A stretch of DNA of 55,188 bases from Candidatus Saccharimonadota bacterium (GTDB lineage: Bacteria > Patescibacteriota > Saccharimonadia > Saccharimonadales > Saccharimonadaceae). Within the stretch, counting starts at the first letter, position 1. The number at the start of each line of letters is the position of its first letter. Below the pieces are notes generated by a model. It worked only from the letters and a program-made list of their open reading frames with translations, did no database searches and was not told the DNA's origin. Below are positions 30,101 to 38,058 of this stretch, piece after piece. Both the position numbers and the translations under genes were made by a program. The stretch covers positions 1 through 55,188 of the forward strand of contig JAFWGN010000004.1 in NCBI GenBank assembly GCA_017515285.1, given 5' to 3'.

Positions 30101-30606
30101 TGGCTACCGAAAAAACTAAACAAAAGGGGAGATATTTAATCTTTGGGATTTTAAACACCGTTATAAATTACGGGATGTATGAAACGCTGGCGCTGCTTAT
30201 CTTTACGGCGGAGAACCAGCTTTGGCTTGCGACGATGATTTCCGGGGTGGAGTCAATCTTCGTTGGTTATTATTTACATTCGCAATTTACTTGGAAAGAC
30301 CGGAAGGTTGGCAAGAAGGAACTTGGAAAGTTTTTCATTTGGAATGTGATTATGAGTATTGCGGTTAGGCCGGCGCTGACGTGGTTCTTCGGGTTCTTTG
30401 GGTTCCTTTATCAGTTTGCGTTCAACATTTGCGAGGCGATTCATATTCCGTTCTCTTATGAATTTATCGCGACGACCGGGAACTATGTCCTCATGACGGC
30501 GGTGGTGATGGTGATTAATTTTCTTGTTTACGACAAGTTCGTGTTCGGGGAGACGAAAGAGAAGAAAGTTAGCGAGAAGAGTACGAGCGAGGACGAGAAA
30601 GAATAA
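30100..30606 (+). CDS. GtrA-family membrane protein
   Basis: A 168-residue GtrA-like protein with four transmembrane helices. The opening YLIFGILNTVINYGMYETLA and the later SQFTWKD and KFFIWNVIMS segments (family pattern 'F-x-x-VG-x-x-N-[TF] ... F-x-W') are typical. GtrA proteins are thought to move polyprenyl-phosphate-linked sugars across the membrane for O-antigen or teichoic-acid glycosylation. Its usual partner, a DPM1-like glycosyltransferase, is present at 45407 and, fused to a membrane domain, at 52738. The C-terminal 20 residues are charged. The 3' end overlaps the opposing polymerase/ligase gene by 38 nt. Confidence 0.8.
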   Translation: MATEKTKQKGRYLIFGILNTVINYGMYETLALLIFTAENQLWLATMISGVESIFVGYYLHSQFTWKDRKVGKKELGKFFIWNVIMSIAVRPALTWFFGFFGFLYQFAFNICEAIHIPFSYEFIATTGNYVLMTAVVMVINFLVYDKFVFGETKEKKVSEKSTSEDEKE

Positions 30607-32113
30607 GGGCGAGGAAAACAGGGAAGAGATAGAGGTGGAGAGCATTCGGAAGGCCAGAGAAGAACAGTAGGCTGGCCGCGAAGCTTAAGAGGGGCGCCCC
30701 GAGGAGAAGTCGCTCGGGGTGATTTTTTAGCTTTGAGAGAATAATTCCGAGAGAGAGGGTGGCGAAGGCGAGACCGAGGAGGCCGGTTTCGAGGAGGAGG
30801 GAAAGATATTCGTTTTGGACAATCTCAAAGGGGGTGTCGGTTTTCCCTTTTTCGAACATAATTTCGCCGGCGGAGCCGAGACCGGAGCCGAAAATCAGAG
30901 AGGTCGGGGTTTCCGGGGCGAGCTCGAGAGCGATCCGATTAAACTTCATGCGAGCGTTAGTCGATTCTTCGACGTAGCCAGAAAAGACGGGGGAGTCTTC
31001 TTGAGGTAGTGGCCTGGGAGCGATCGCCTCTTCAGCGGAGACTGCGGAAATGTTCGCGCCTTCTTGCTTGATTTCGTAACGCTTTTTGGCATTTTCTGTG
31101 CGGCAATCGATATTGATTTCTCCGAGGGAAAGTTGGGAGATGGACGCAGAGATGCTGCAAGCGATACTCCTAGGATAGGGAGAATGAGCGGAGGCAAGAC
31201 CTTGGCAACTGAGGACGAAGAGGAAACTCAAAGCGACGAGTGGGAGGGATTTTAAGGAAGCGAGGTTTTTATGTTTAAAGACGGAGACGAAGAGAAGAAG
31301 GGCGAAGCCGAGGAAGAAAGAATAGATGGCGCCGCGAGAAAAAGTCAAGAAAAGGGTAGAAGTAAAAAGGAAGGCGAGGAAGAGGTTTTTATGCGATTTT
31401 ATGCGTAGGGTGATATTTTTTATGGCGTTTCCCTGGTTTTTTACTTGACTTTTTGGAGATTTTATATCATTATTGAGATATTTCCAGAGGACGTAGAGAG
31501 TGGGGGCGAGGAGGAGATTACCCATGAATTGAGGCTCGATAGCGAGGCCGGAGGGGTGCGGAAAGCCGAAGGAGTAAGACGTGCAGCCGGGGCAAAGGAG
31601 GGTTAGCTCACGCTCGATGCCGACGACGTCAAGGAGGGACTGAAGCCAGCAGATAACGCAAAAGATGATAGTAGCACCGAGGAAGGAGCGTTCAAGTGTT
31701 TTTGGGCTAACCGCGTCCCTCAAAGAGGAAAAAAGGAGAGTAACACCGGTGATGACGAGGCACCAGAGGATGCCGGCGGTTAAGGCGGCGCGCAAAGGGT
31801 TTGCGCTCCAGAAAGCGGTCGCGAGGAGGTAGGTCGGGAAGAGATAGAAGAGAAGGCGAGAAATAGACCCGAAACTTGGGCGGGAACGGAAGGCTCTAAA
31901 TAAGCCCAAAAGATGTACCGCGAAATCTTTAAGGGAGAGGACGGAAAAGAGAAAGAGCCAGATTAGAGCAAGAGAAAGCTCGTAGTTAGTTGAAGGGGTC
32001 GAGGCGAGAGAAATTAATGGATAGTAGGAGCAAAAAAGCACAACAGGGAACGAATAGAGAAGAAAGAGACGAAGGCTATTTAATTTCGATCTTGAGGGTT
32101 TCGGGCTTCTCAT
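30569..32113 (-). CDS. O-antigen ligase / polymerase (Wzy-WaaL) family membrane protein
   Basis: A 514-residue membrane protein with about ten to twelve hydrophobic helices. A large exported loop of about 110 residues lies in the C-terminal half (SAHSPYPRSIACSISA to ELAPETPTSLIFGSG), followed by the short LGSAGEIMFEK and IVQNEYLSLLLETGLLGLAF stretch. That last segment (H/N-x-x-x-L-x-x-x-x-E-x-GLLGL) is the hallmark of the Wzy_C / O-antigen ligase family. It probably polymerises or transfers polyprenyl-linked glycan outside the membrane. Its ATG lies within the upstream GT4 gene (38-nt overlap), and its end overlaps gtrA on the opposite strand. Confidence 0.8.
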   Translation of the reverse strand: MRSPKPSRSKLNSLRLFLLYSFPVVLFCSYYPLISLASTPSTNYELSLALIWLFLFSVLSLKDFAVHLLGLFRAFRSRPSFGSISRLLFYLFPTYLLATAFWSANPLRAALTAGILWCLVITGVTLLFSSLRDAVSPKTLERSFLGATIIFCVICWLQSLLDVVGIERELTLLCPGCTSYSFGFPHPSGLAIEPQFMGNLLLAPTLYVLWKYLNNDIKSPKSQVKNQGNAIKNITLRIKSHKNLFLAFLFTSTLFLTFSRGAIYSFFLGFALLLFVSVFKHKNLASLKSLPLVALSFLFVLSCQGLASAHSPYPRSIACSISASISQLSLGEINIDCRTENAKKRYEIKQEGANISAVSAEEAIAPRPLPQEDSPVFSGYVEESTNARMKFNRIALELAPETPTSLIFGSGLGSAGEIMFEKGKTDTPFEIVQNEYLSLLLETGLLGLAFATLSLGIILSKLKNHPERLLLGAPLLSFAASLLFFSGLPNALHLYLFPVFLALILSRPRSYSSR

Positions 32114-33860
32114 CTTTTGGTTCCTTCCTGACCGGTTTTGGGGTTGGAGTTGGCTTTGGGGTTAGTTTTGGAGTTGTTGATTTTCGGGCTGTTTTTTTAG
32201 CCGTCTTTTTAGCTGGTTTTATGTCCGGCTTTAGGGTTGACTTTTTGGGTGGTTTTATATCTGGTTTTAAGGTCGGTTTTTTGGTTGGTTGTTTACCAGT
32301 TGGTTTTTCAACCGGCTTATTAACTGGCTTTTGGGCAGGTTTTTGAGTCGGCTTTTTTTGAACCGGGTCTATGCTAAGTTTCCGAATCGGCCTCTTGGCG
32401 GGTTGAGCTGGTTTCTTCACGGACTCGGTAGGTTTCTTTACTGGCTGAACCGGCTTCTTGGTCGATTGAACTAGATTCTTTAGCTTTGGTTGCTTTGGAG
32501 CGGTGGTTGGCCTCGGAGTCGCGGCGGGCTTCATAGGTGTAGTAGATTTAGAGATTTCGGTGGGCCACGAGGTAGGTTTTACGGGGGAGGATTTGACTTC
32601 TTTGGGTTTTATGTCGTTCTCTTTCTTGACTTTTCCCGACAATATTTCTTGATGTTCCTTGACTTTTGCGGTGATGAATGCCCTCATCTTTTCCTTGAAA
32701 TACTTTTCTTGGAAGGGAAGGGCGGATTTTCTGACTCTTTCTTCGTCGAATTTGGTCGAGGAAAAACGTTTTAGGGCTTGGCGGAGGGAATTAACGGATT
32801 GCTTTCCGAAAAGAATACCGTTTTCTCCGTCGATAACGTAGTCAAGAGCGCCGCCGTTACCATAAGCGATGACGGGGCATCCGCAGGCGAGAGCTTCGAC
32901 GGGGGCGATTCCGAAGGGCTCAAGAGAGGGGAAAATGTAACCTTCGGCGGATTCGAGATAGCGTTTCAGACTTTTTTGGTCTTGGAGGGGGAGGAACTTA
33001 ATATTGCGGGAACGGTGGGCGAGTTTTTTTAGTTTACCGTGTTCCGGGCCTTCGCCAATTACGGTCAGGGGGAGTTTTAGCTCGATACAGGCCTTTATGG
33101 CGAGGTCGAGTCGTTTCCAGTTGACTTGGCGCGAAGTCGTCACGAAGCCGTAGCGAGAGCCGGGTTTTACAGAGGTAGGATTTGCATTATTTGACTTTTG
33201 TTTTATTTTATGTTGTTCTTGTTCGGGTTGTTCCGCTTGACTTTTTTGCGGTTTGATTGTTTCCCTGCCTGTGGAAAACTCCCTTGTGGAAAACTTTTCC
33301 ACGGCAACCGGCGGAAAAATGATTGTTGATTCCCTTTTATAGGCGGATTTTATCTGCTCGGCGGCGTAGGTGGAGATGGTGATGAATTCGTCCGGGAGTT
33401 GAGCCGCCTCGAAGTCGGCTTTCTTGAGGGGCGGGAGGAGGGTTTTTAGCCCAAGACGAGCAACTGGGTTCAAAACTCCAAAGCCCGGGTTTTTGAGATA
33501 TTCGTCTTTCATGCCCCAATAATATTGAGTGGGGACGTGGCAATAACAGAGGTGGAGGGCTTTTCCCTTCTTGATGGACTTAGCTTCGGCGCCAGTAACG
33601 GAAATTATTAGGTCGTATCCCGAGAGGTCCAGCGAGGAAAAGTATTTCTGGCGAAGAGGGCCGAGAAAGCGGCGAAAACTGGTCGGGAAGGTTTGGAGCC
33701 AACCGACTCGGACGTCGCGGTCTTTGAACCAGTCGATTTTCTTCTCGTTATATTGAGAAGTGTAAATTGGGGCGTTCGGGAAAAGGTCGGAAATTGAGCG
33801 GAGGACGCGTTCGGCGCCGCCAATGGAGGTGAGCCAGTCGCAGACGATGGCGACTTTCAC
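32076..33860 (-). CDS. GT4 glycosyltransferase with Lys/Pro-rich C-terminal tail
   Basis: A 594-residue protein. Residues 1-400 are a GT4 glycosyltransferase: VAIVCDWLTSIGGAERV at the start, CYCHVPTQYYWG, VTTSRQVNWKRLDLAIKAC, VIGEGPEHGKLKKL, and SLEPFGIAPVEALACGCPVI (the E-x7-E nucleotide-sugar site). A Gln/Glu/Lys insert of about 30 residues interrupts it near 200-235. Residues 409-594 are almost pure Lys/Pro/Thr with KPxx repeats and a tandem TLKPDIKP unit; this tail has no counterpart in usual GT4 enzymes. Translation starts at a GTG sharing a base with the TAG of the upstream sugar-transferase gene. It probably adds an early sugar to the lipid-linked glycan. Confidence 0.85.
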   Translation of the reverse strand: MKVAIVCDWLTSIGGAERVLRSISDLFPNAPIYTSQYNEKKIDWFKDRDVRVGWLQTFPTSFRRFLGPLRQKYFSSLDLSGYDLIISVTGAEAKSIKKGKALHLCYCHVPTQYYWGMKDEYLKNPGFGVLNPVARLGLKTLLPPLKKADFEAAQLPDEFITISTYAAEQIKSAYKRESTIIFPPVAVEKFSTREFSTGRETIKPQKSQAEQPEQEQHKIKQKSNNANPTSVKPGSRYGFVTTSRQVNWKRLDLAIKACIELKLPLTVIGEGPEHGKLKKLAHRSRNIKFLPLQDQKSLKRYLESAEGYIFPSLEPFGIAPVEALACGCPVIAYGNGGALDYVIDGENGILFGKQSVNSLRQALKRFSSTKFDEERVRKSALPFQEKYFKEKMRAFITAKVKEHQEILSGKVKKENDIKPKEVKSSPVKPTSWPTEISKSTTPMKPAATPRPTTAPKQPKLKNLVQSTKKPVQPVKKPTESVKKPAQPAKRPIRKLSIDPVQKKPTQKPAQKPVNKPVEKPTGKQPTKKPTLKPDIKPPKKSTLKPDIKPAKKTAKKTARKSTTPKLTPKPTPTPKPVRKEPKDEKPETLKIEIK

Positions 33861-35284
33861 TATCTTGCTCCTTCGCGCTTAAAGACAGCTTTGATGGTTC
33901 GGAGAAGGATTTGAAAGTCTAAACCGAGAGACCAGTTTTTAATATAATATAGGTCGAGGGCGCGGCGCTCTTCGAAAGAGAGGTCGCGGCGGCCAGAGAC
34001 TTGCGCGAGACCGGTAAGGCCGGATTTTACGATTAAAAGGAGTGAGCGGTCGCCGTAGGTTTTTAGCTCGCCAGGGACGAGAGCGCGGGGGCCGACGAGA
34101 GAGATGTCGCCGCGGATGACGTTCCAGAGTTGAGGAAGTTCGTCGAGGGAGGTACGACGGATGAAGCGGCCGATGATGGTGATGCGCGGGTCGTTTTTCA
34201 GGAAGTCGCCGTTTTTGCGGTATTGTTTGATTAGTTCGGGGCGGCCCATTTTCTTGAAAGCGTCTTCGGGGGACATTCCGGAGTATTCGGGTTTCATGGA
34301 GCGGAATTTGTAAATCTTGAACTTGCGATTGAATTGGGAGAGGCGGTATTCGGAGTAAATCGCGGGGGATTTGACGTTTGAGAGTTTGACAATGAGCCAG
34401 ATTAGGGCCATAGGCAAAAGGGCGATAATAAAGGCGAGACAGCCGAGAACGATGTCGAAAAAGCGTTTCAGGTGGCGTTGGTTTCCGGAGAGCGGGGTGG
34501 CGTTGACGCGGAGAGTTGGGGTGTTGCCGACGAGTTCAAGTTCGCCGAGTTGGGAGGAGAGAGCGGACTCGGACGGGACGTAATAATAGATTATGTGGCG
34601 GTTGACGGATTGCTGATAGACGTATTCGGTTTGGCGTTCGTCGGTTTGGAAAATGACGTCCGGGCGGGCGTAGCGGAGAGCATCCTTGACGGAAGAGTAT
34701 TGTTTTCCTCTCAAATCTTTTGGGAAAAACTTTCGGGAGGCGACGATGCCGACGAGTTCAAAACCTGATTCGGGGGTTGAGGAGATATAGTCGGTGAGGT
34801 AATCGGTGTTTTGGTTGTTCCCTACTACGACGGCGCGAAGAGTGCCGTGGCCACGGCGGAAGCGGAGGTTGCGGACGGCGCGAAAAACCGTCCGGTTCAA
34901 GACGAGGAAAAAGAAGCAAGCAATGAGCGAGTAGATTGCAACGGTGCGGACCGGGAAAAGGTCGGTCGAGCCGAAGAAGTCGAAGGAGATAATCGACATC
35001 ATACCGATAACTGAAGCGATGAAGAGGCGGGAGATTTCTTTAACGCGAGAATGCGGAGCGAGAATCTTTTTGGAATAGAGGCCGAGAGCGGCGAGGACGA
35101 TAAACCAAATTGGGATGAGGAGGATGATTTCAAAGATGAACCCGGTGATGTTCGATTCGAAGAAATAGGGGCGGCGATCAAGGTGAGTTCGGAAATAATA
35201 GGCGAAGAAGAAGGAAAAAACGATGGCGAAAATGTCGCCTAGAACCAGTATGACTCGAGAGAGGAATGTAGAATCCTTTTTCAT
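33860..35284 (-). CDS. Polyprenyl-phosphate sugar-1-phosphate transferase
   Basis: A 474-residue protein of the WbaP/EpsE-like family. The N-terminal half has four transmembrane helices and a CoA-binding-like soluble domain (VVGNNQNTDYL, VGIVASRKF). After another helix (FFDIVLGCLAFIIALLPMAL) comes the catalytic bacterial sugar transferase domain, with KIYKFRSMKPEYSG, RITIIGRFIRRTSLDELPQL, NVIRGDISLVGPR and KSGLTGLAQVSGR. It transfers a hexose-1-phosphate (often glucose or galactose) to undecaprenyl phosphate and so starts the glycan. A TATAAT box lies 11 nt before the ATG. It heads a three-gene operon with the GT4 enzyme and the Wzy/WaaL-like protein. Confidence 0.9.
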   Translation of the reverse strand: MKKDSTFLSRVILVLGDIFAIVFSFFFAYYFRTHLDRRPYFFESNITGFIFEIILLIPIWFIVLAALGLYSKKILAPHSRVKEISRLFIASVIGMMSIISFDFFGSTDLFPVRTVAIYSLIACFFFLVLNRTVFRAVRNLRFRRGHGTLRAVVVGNNQNTDYLTDYISSTPESGFELVGIVASRKFFPKDLRGKQYSSVKDALRYARPDVIFQTDERQTEYVYQQSVNRHIIYYYVPSESALSSQLGELELVGNTPTLRVNATPLSGNQRHLKRFFDIVLGCLAFIIALLPMALIWLIVKLSNVKSPAIYSEYRLSQFNRKFKIYKFRSMKPEYSGMSPEDAFKKMGRPELIKQYRKNGDFLKNDPRITIIGRFIRRTSLDELPQLWNVIRGDISLVGPRALVPGELKTYGDRSLLLIVKSGLTGLAQVSGRRDLSFEERRALDLYYIKNWSLGLDFQILLRTIKAVFKREGAR

Positions 35285-35350
35285 ATATATCGTATATTAT
35301 AACCTAAAACGCGATATTTGGGGAGATTTGAAAAAAGGCTATAAAAATGA

Positions 35351-35356
35351 TATAAT
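35351..35356 (+). promoter_or_regulatory. Extended -10 box for galE
   Basis: TGATATAAT, exactly 6 nt before ATG 35363; leaderless. Confidence 0.7.
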
Positions 35357-35362
35357 ACTGAT

Positions 35363-36367
35363 ATGAATATTTTAGTAACTGGCGGGACTGGCTATATCGG
35401 TTCGCACACGACAATCGAACTAATCAAGGCCGGGCATACGGTCGCAATTATGGACAACCTTTCGAACTCTAAAATCGAAGTGCTTGATAAAATTGAGATA
35501 ATTGCCGGCAAGAAACCTGCGTTTTTCCCTGTTGACCTGTTGGATTTTGACGCGACGCTTAAAGCGTTTAAGTCATCGCGGTTTGACGCGGTAATCCATT
35601 TTGCGGGACTCAAGGCGGTCGGAGAGAGCGTCGAGAAGCCGCTTTGGTATTATGAGAACAATATTGAAGGGACGATAAACCTCCTCAAAGCTATGAAGGA
35701 GACGGATGTTTCTAAACTTATCTTCTCTTCGAGCGCGACGGTTTATGGCGACAGAGGCGAAGATTCGGCAAGGCTCAATGAAACGATGACGACGGGGGTT
35801 AATGTAACGAACCCTTATGGGTGGACAAAAGCGATGATTGAGCAAATTATTCGCGATGTTTGCGGGGCTGACCCGAAATTCGAGGCAACGGTTTTGCGAT
35901 ATTTTAACCCGGTTGGAGCGGACAAGTCGGGGCTCATCGGCGAAGACCCGAATGGGATTCCGAACAATCTCATGCCAATTGTGATGAAAGTTTATCTTGG
36001 TAAGATTCCGGAGCTGACGATTTTTGGTGATGATTATGATACGGAAGACGGGAGTTGCGAGCGCGATTTTATTCACGTTACGGACCTCGCAAAAGGACAT
36101 CTTAAGGCGCTTGAGCATAGCAAGCCGGGGGTTTCGGTTTATAATCTTGGAACCGGAAAAGCGACGTCGGTGCTCTCGATTGTTAATGCTTTTGAAAAAA
36201 TATCCGGGAAAACACTTCCGAAAAAAATTGGGAGACGGCGGGCGGGAGACTTAAAGTCAATTTGCGCCGACCCGGAAAAAGCAGAAAAGGAGCTTGGGTG
36301 GAAGGCGGAGCTTTCGATTGAGGACGTCATCGAAGACACTTTGAGATATTTGGGAAACTGTGAGTAG
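35363..36367 (+). CDS. galE: UDP-glucose 4-epimerase
   Basis: A 334-residue extended short-chain dehydrogenase. It has the NAD-binding GGTGYIGS at residues 7-14, the DNLSNS loop, HFAGLKAVGESV, FSSSATVYG and the catalytic Tyr-x-x-x-Lys in NPYGWTKAM. It ends with the KSICADPEKAEKELGWKAE segment seen in GalE proteins. It interconverts UDP-glucose and UDP-galactose in the cytosol. With Glf at 51590 it completes a route to UDP-galactofuranose, and UDP-galactose may also serve the sugar-1-P transferase. Length and motifs are standard. Its promoter gives a leaderless transcript. The ABC exporter genes follow on the same strand after 42 nt. Confidence 0.95.
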   Translation: MNILVTGGTGYIGSHTTIELIKAGHTVAIMDNLSNSKIEVLDKIEIIAGKKPAFFPVDLLDFDATLKAFKSSRFDAVIHFAGLKAVGESVEKPLWYYENNIEGTINLLKAMKETDVSKLIFSSSATVYGDRGEDSARLNETMTTGVNVTNPYGWTKAMIEQIIRDVCGADPKFEATVLRYFNPVGADKSGLIGEDPNGIPNNLMPIVMKVYLGKIPELTIFGDDYDTEDGSCERDFIHVTDLAKGHLKALEHSKPGVSVYNLGTGKATSVLSIVNAFEKISGKTLPKKIGRRRAGDLKSICADPEKAEKELGWKAELSIEDVIEDTLRYLGNCE

Positions 36368-36374
36368 ATTGTGG

Positions 36375-36380
36375 TAAAAT
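36375..36380 (+). promoter_or_regulatory. Extended -10 box before a micro-ORF and the ABC permease
   Basis: TGGTAAAAT with exactly 6 nt before an ATG at 36387 that opens an 8-codon ORF overlapping the permease start. No good -35 box is seen. Confidence 0.5.
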
Positions 36381-36386
36381 GGGTGT

Positions 36387-36413
36387 ATGAATATGTTGGT
36401 GAACGAAAAATGA
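36387..36413 (+). CDS. Possible leaderless 8-residue leader ORF
   Basis: ATG placed 6 nt after the -10 box; reads MNMLVNEK, then TGA. The TGA overlaps the permease ATG at 36410 in the form ATGA, the usual layout for translational coupling. Called from spacing and overlap only. Confidence 0.4.
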   Translation: MNMLVNEK

Positions 36414-37222
36414 CAATTCCAAACGTCTTATACCGGAAAAATCGGATTCTTTTGAAGGAGCTGACTAAAACGGATTTTAAACTCCGCTATCAAGGTTCAA
36501 TGCTTGGGTATATGTGGGCGTTACTTAGACCGTTGATGTTGTTTGCAATTTTATACATCGTGTTTGCGAAGTTGCTCAAGATGGGTGGAGACATTCCGCA
36601 CTATCCGGTTTATTTATTGACGGGGACGACACTGTGGTCGTTCTTTACGGAATGTACGAGTCAAGGAATACAAGCGATGGTACACCGAGGGGACTTGATT
36701 CGGAAAATTGCGTTTCCGAAATATATCGTTGTAGTTTCGACAACATTTACGGCACTAATTAATCTAGCGATTAATTTGCTCGTAGTCGTGGCCTTTGCGT
36801 TGATAAACGGAGTAACGCCGAGTCTTTCTTGGCTCGTGGTTCCGTTCTTGATTCTCGAACTTTATATGCTCTCGCTCGGGATTTCCTTTCTGCTTGGGGC
36901 GATTAACGTGAAATTTAGAGACATCGCTTCAATTTGGGAGGTGTTTATTCAGGCGCTGTTCTATGCGGTCCCGATTATTTACCCGGTGACGATGGTGGCG
37001 AATACGAGCACGTTGGCGGCGAAGATTATCCTCCTTAATCCGATTGCGCAGGTAATTCAAGACGTCCGATATTGTTTGATTACACCAGAAGCGATTACGG
37101 GGTGGAACTTTTTGGAAAATCCGATGCTCATGGTGGCGCCAATAATGATTGTCGTCTGCGTGTTGGGGTTTGGAGCGGCATATTTTAGGAAAAAATCACG
37201 ATTCTTTGCGGAGGAAATTTAA
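36410..37222 (+). CDS. ABC-2 polysaccharide exporter, permease subunit (Wzm/TagG type)
   Basis: A 270-residue permease from ATG 36410 (MTIPNVLYRKNRILLKEL); the ORF extends in frame to 36371 but that extension overlaps the -10 box. It has an N-terminal cytosolic segment with the family's LTKTDFKLRYQGSMLGYMW, then six hydrophobic helices including LRPLMLFAILYIVFA and LGISFLLGAINVKFRDIASI, the latter an R-D-I typical of O-antigen and teichoic-acid permeases. It would carry completed lipid-linked glycan across the membrane together with the ATPase that follows (one-base TAATG overlap). A micro-ORF overlaps its start. Confidence 0.9.
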   Translation: MTIPNVLYRKNRILLKELTKTDFKLRYQGSMLGYMWALLRPLMLFAILYIVFAKLLKMGGDIPHYPVYLLTGTTLWSFFTECTSQGIQAMVHRGDLIRKIAFPKYIVVVSTTFTALINLAINLLVVVAFALINGVTPSLSWLVVPFLILELYMLSLGISFLLGAINVKFRDIASIWEVFIQALFYAVPIIYPVTMVANTSTLAAKIILLNPIAQVIQDVRYCLITPEAITGWNFLENPMLMVAPIMIVVCVLGFGAAYFRKKSRFFAEEI

Positions 37223-38001
37223 TGAAAGAGAAAATGGGAATTCGGCGCGAAGTGATCGAAGCGAACGACACGGCGATAAAAATTAAGAACTTACACAAGG
37301 AGTTTAAGTTGCCGACGGAAAGGTCTTCGGGACTTAAACAAGCGATTTTTAACAGGTTGCGCGGGGTTAAGGGCTACAAAATCCAAAAGGTGCTTAAAGG
37401 ACTCGATTTTGAGATTAAGAAGGGGGAGTTTATCGGGATTGTCGGTAGAAACGGAAGCGGAAAATCGACGTTGCTCAAAATCCTTGCCGGGATTTATTAT
37501 CCGAGTGGAGGGGAGGTTATTGTCAACGGAACGCTGGTTCCGTTTATCGAACTCGGGGTTGGGTTTAACCCGGAATTGACAGGGCGGGAAAATGTTTATC
37601 TTAACGGGGCGTTGCTCGGATTCTCGAACAAAGAGATGGATGAGATGTATGATGATATTTGGAAATTCGCGGAACTTGAGCAATTCCAGGACCAGAAATT
37701 AAAAAATTATTCGAGCGGGATGCAGGTAAGGCTTGCGTTTTCGATTGCAATTCGAGCGAAAGGCGATATCTTGGTGCTTGACGAAGTGCTTGCGGTCGGA
37801 GATGCGGCGTTCCAACAAAAATGTAACGATTATTTTGAAAACCTCAAAGAACACGGACAGACGATTATTCTCGTTACGCACTCGATGGAAAATGTGCGAA
37901 AGTTTTGCACGCGCGCGATTATGATTGAAGATGGGAAAATCGTCCGCGATGGGAATCCGGAAAAGGTCGCGGACGATTACCTGAAGCTGTTCGATAATTA
38001 G
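37222..38001 (+). CDS. ABC polysaccharide exporter, ATPase subunit (Wzt/TagH type)
   Basis: A 259-residue ATPase. Walker A is GRNGSGKST near residue 74, the Q-loop region carries FIELGVGFNPELTGRENVYL (a sequence typical of polysaccharide exporters), the signature is YSSGMQVRLAFS, Walker B is ILVLDEVLAVGD, and the H-loop is VTHSM. It ends about 25 residues after the core, so it lacks the C-terminal carbohydrate-binding domain that Wzt proteins use to recognise a chain end. It is more like teichoic-acid or terminator-independent exporters. Translation is coupled to the permease by a one-base overlap. Convergent with rfbD, 57 nt away. Confidence 0.92.
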   Translation: MKEKMGIRREVIEANDTAIKIKNLHKEFKLPTERSSGLKQAIFNRLRGVKGYKIQKVLKGLDFEIKKGEFIGIVGRNGSGKSTLLKILAGIYYPSGGEVIVNGTLVPFIELGVGFNPELTGRENVYLNGALLGFSNKEMDEMYDDIWKFAELEQFQDQKLKNYSSGMQVRLAFSIAIRAKGDILVLDEVLAVGDAAFQQKCNDYFENLKEHGQTIILVTHSMENVRKFCTRAIMIEDGKIVRDGNPEKVADDYLKLFDN

Positions 38002-38058
38002 CTTCTCAATACGATTCCGGCGGACGGTAAAAGAACGTATCTCGAGGTAAAGAGCGGC

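Noticed and set aside
31990-32346. Plus-strand ORF opposite the Lys/Pro-rich tail (Gly/Phe-rich translation)
   Set aside because: The repetitive Phe/Gly pattern is just the complement of the Lys/Pro repeats; no ribosome site.
38002-38058. Terminator between the ABC ATPase gene and rfbD
   Set aside because: Only a weak ATACG/CGTAT pairing with no T-tract on either strand.
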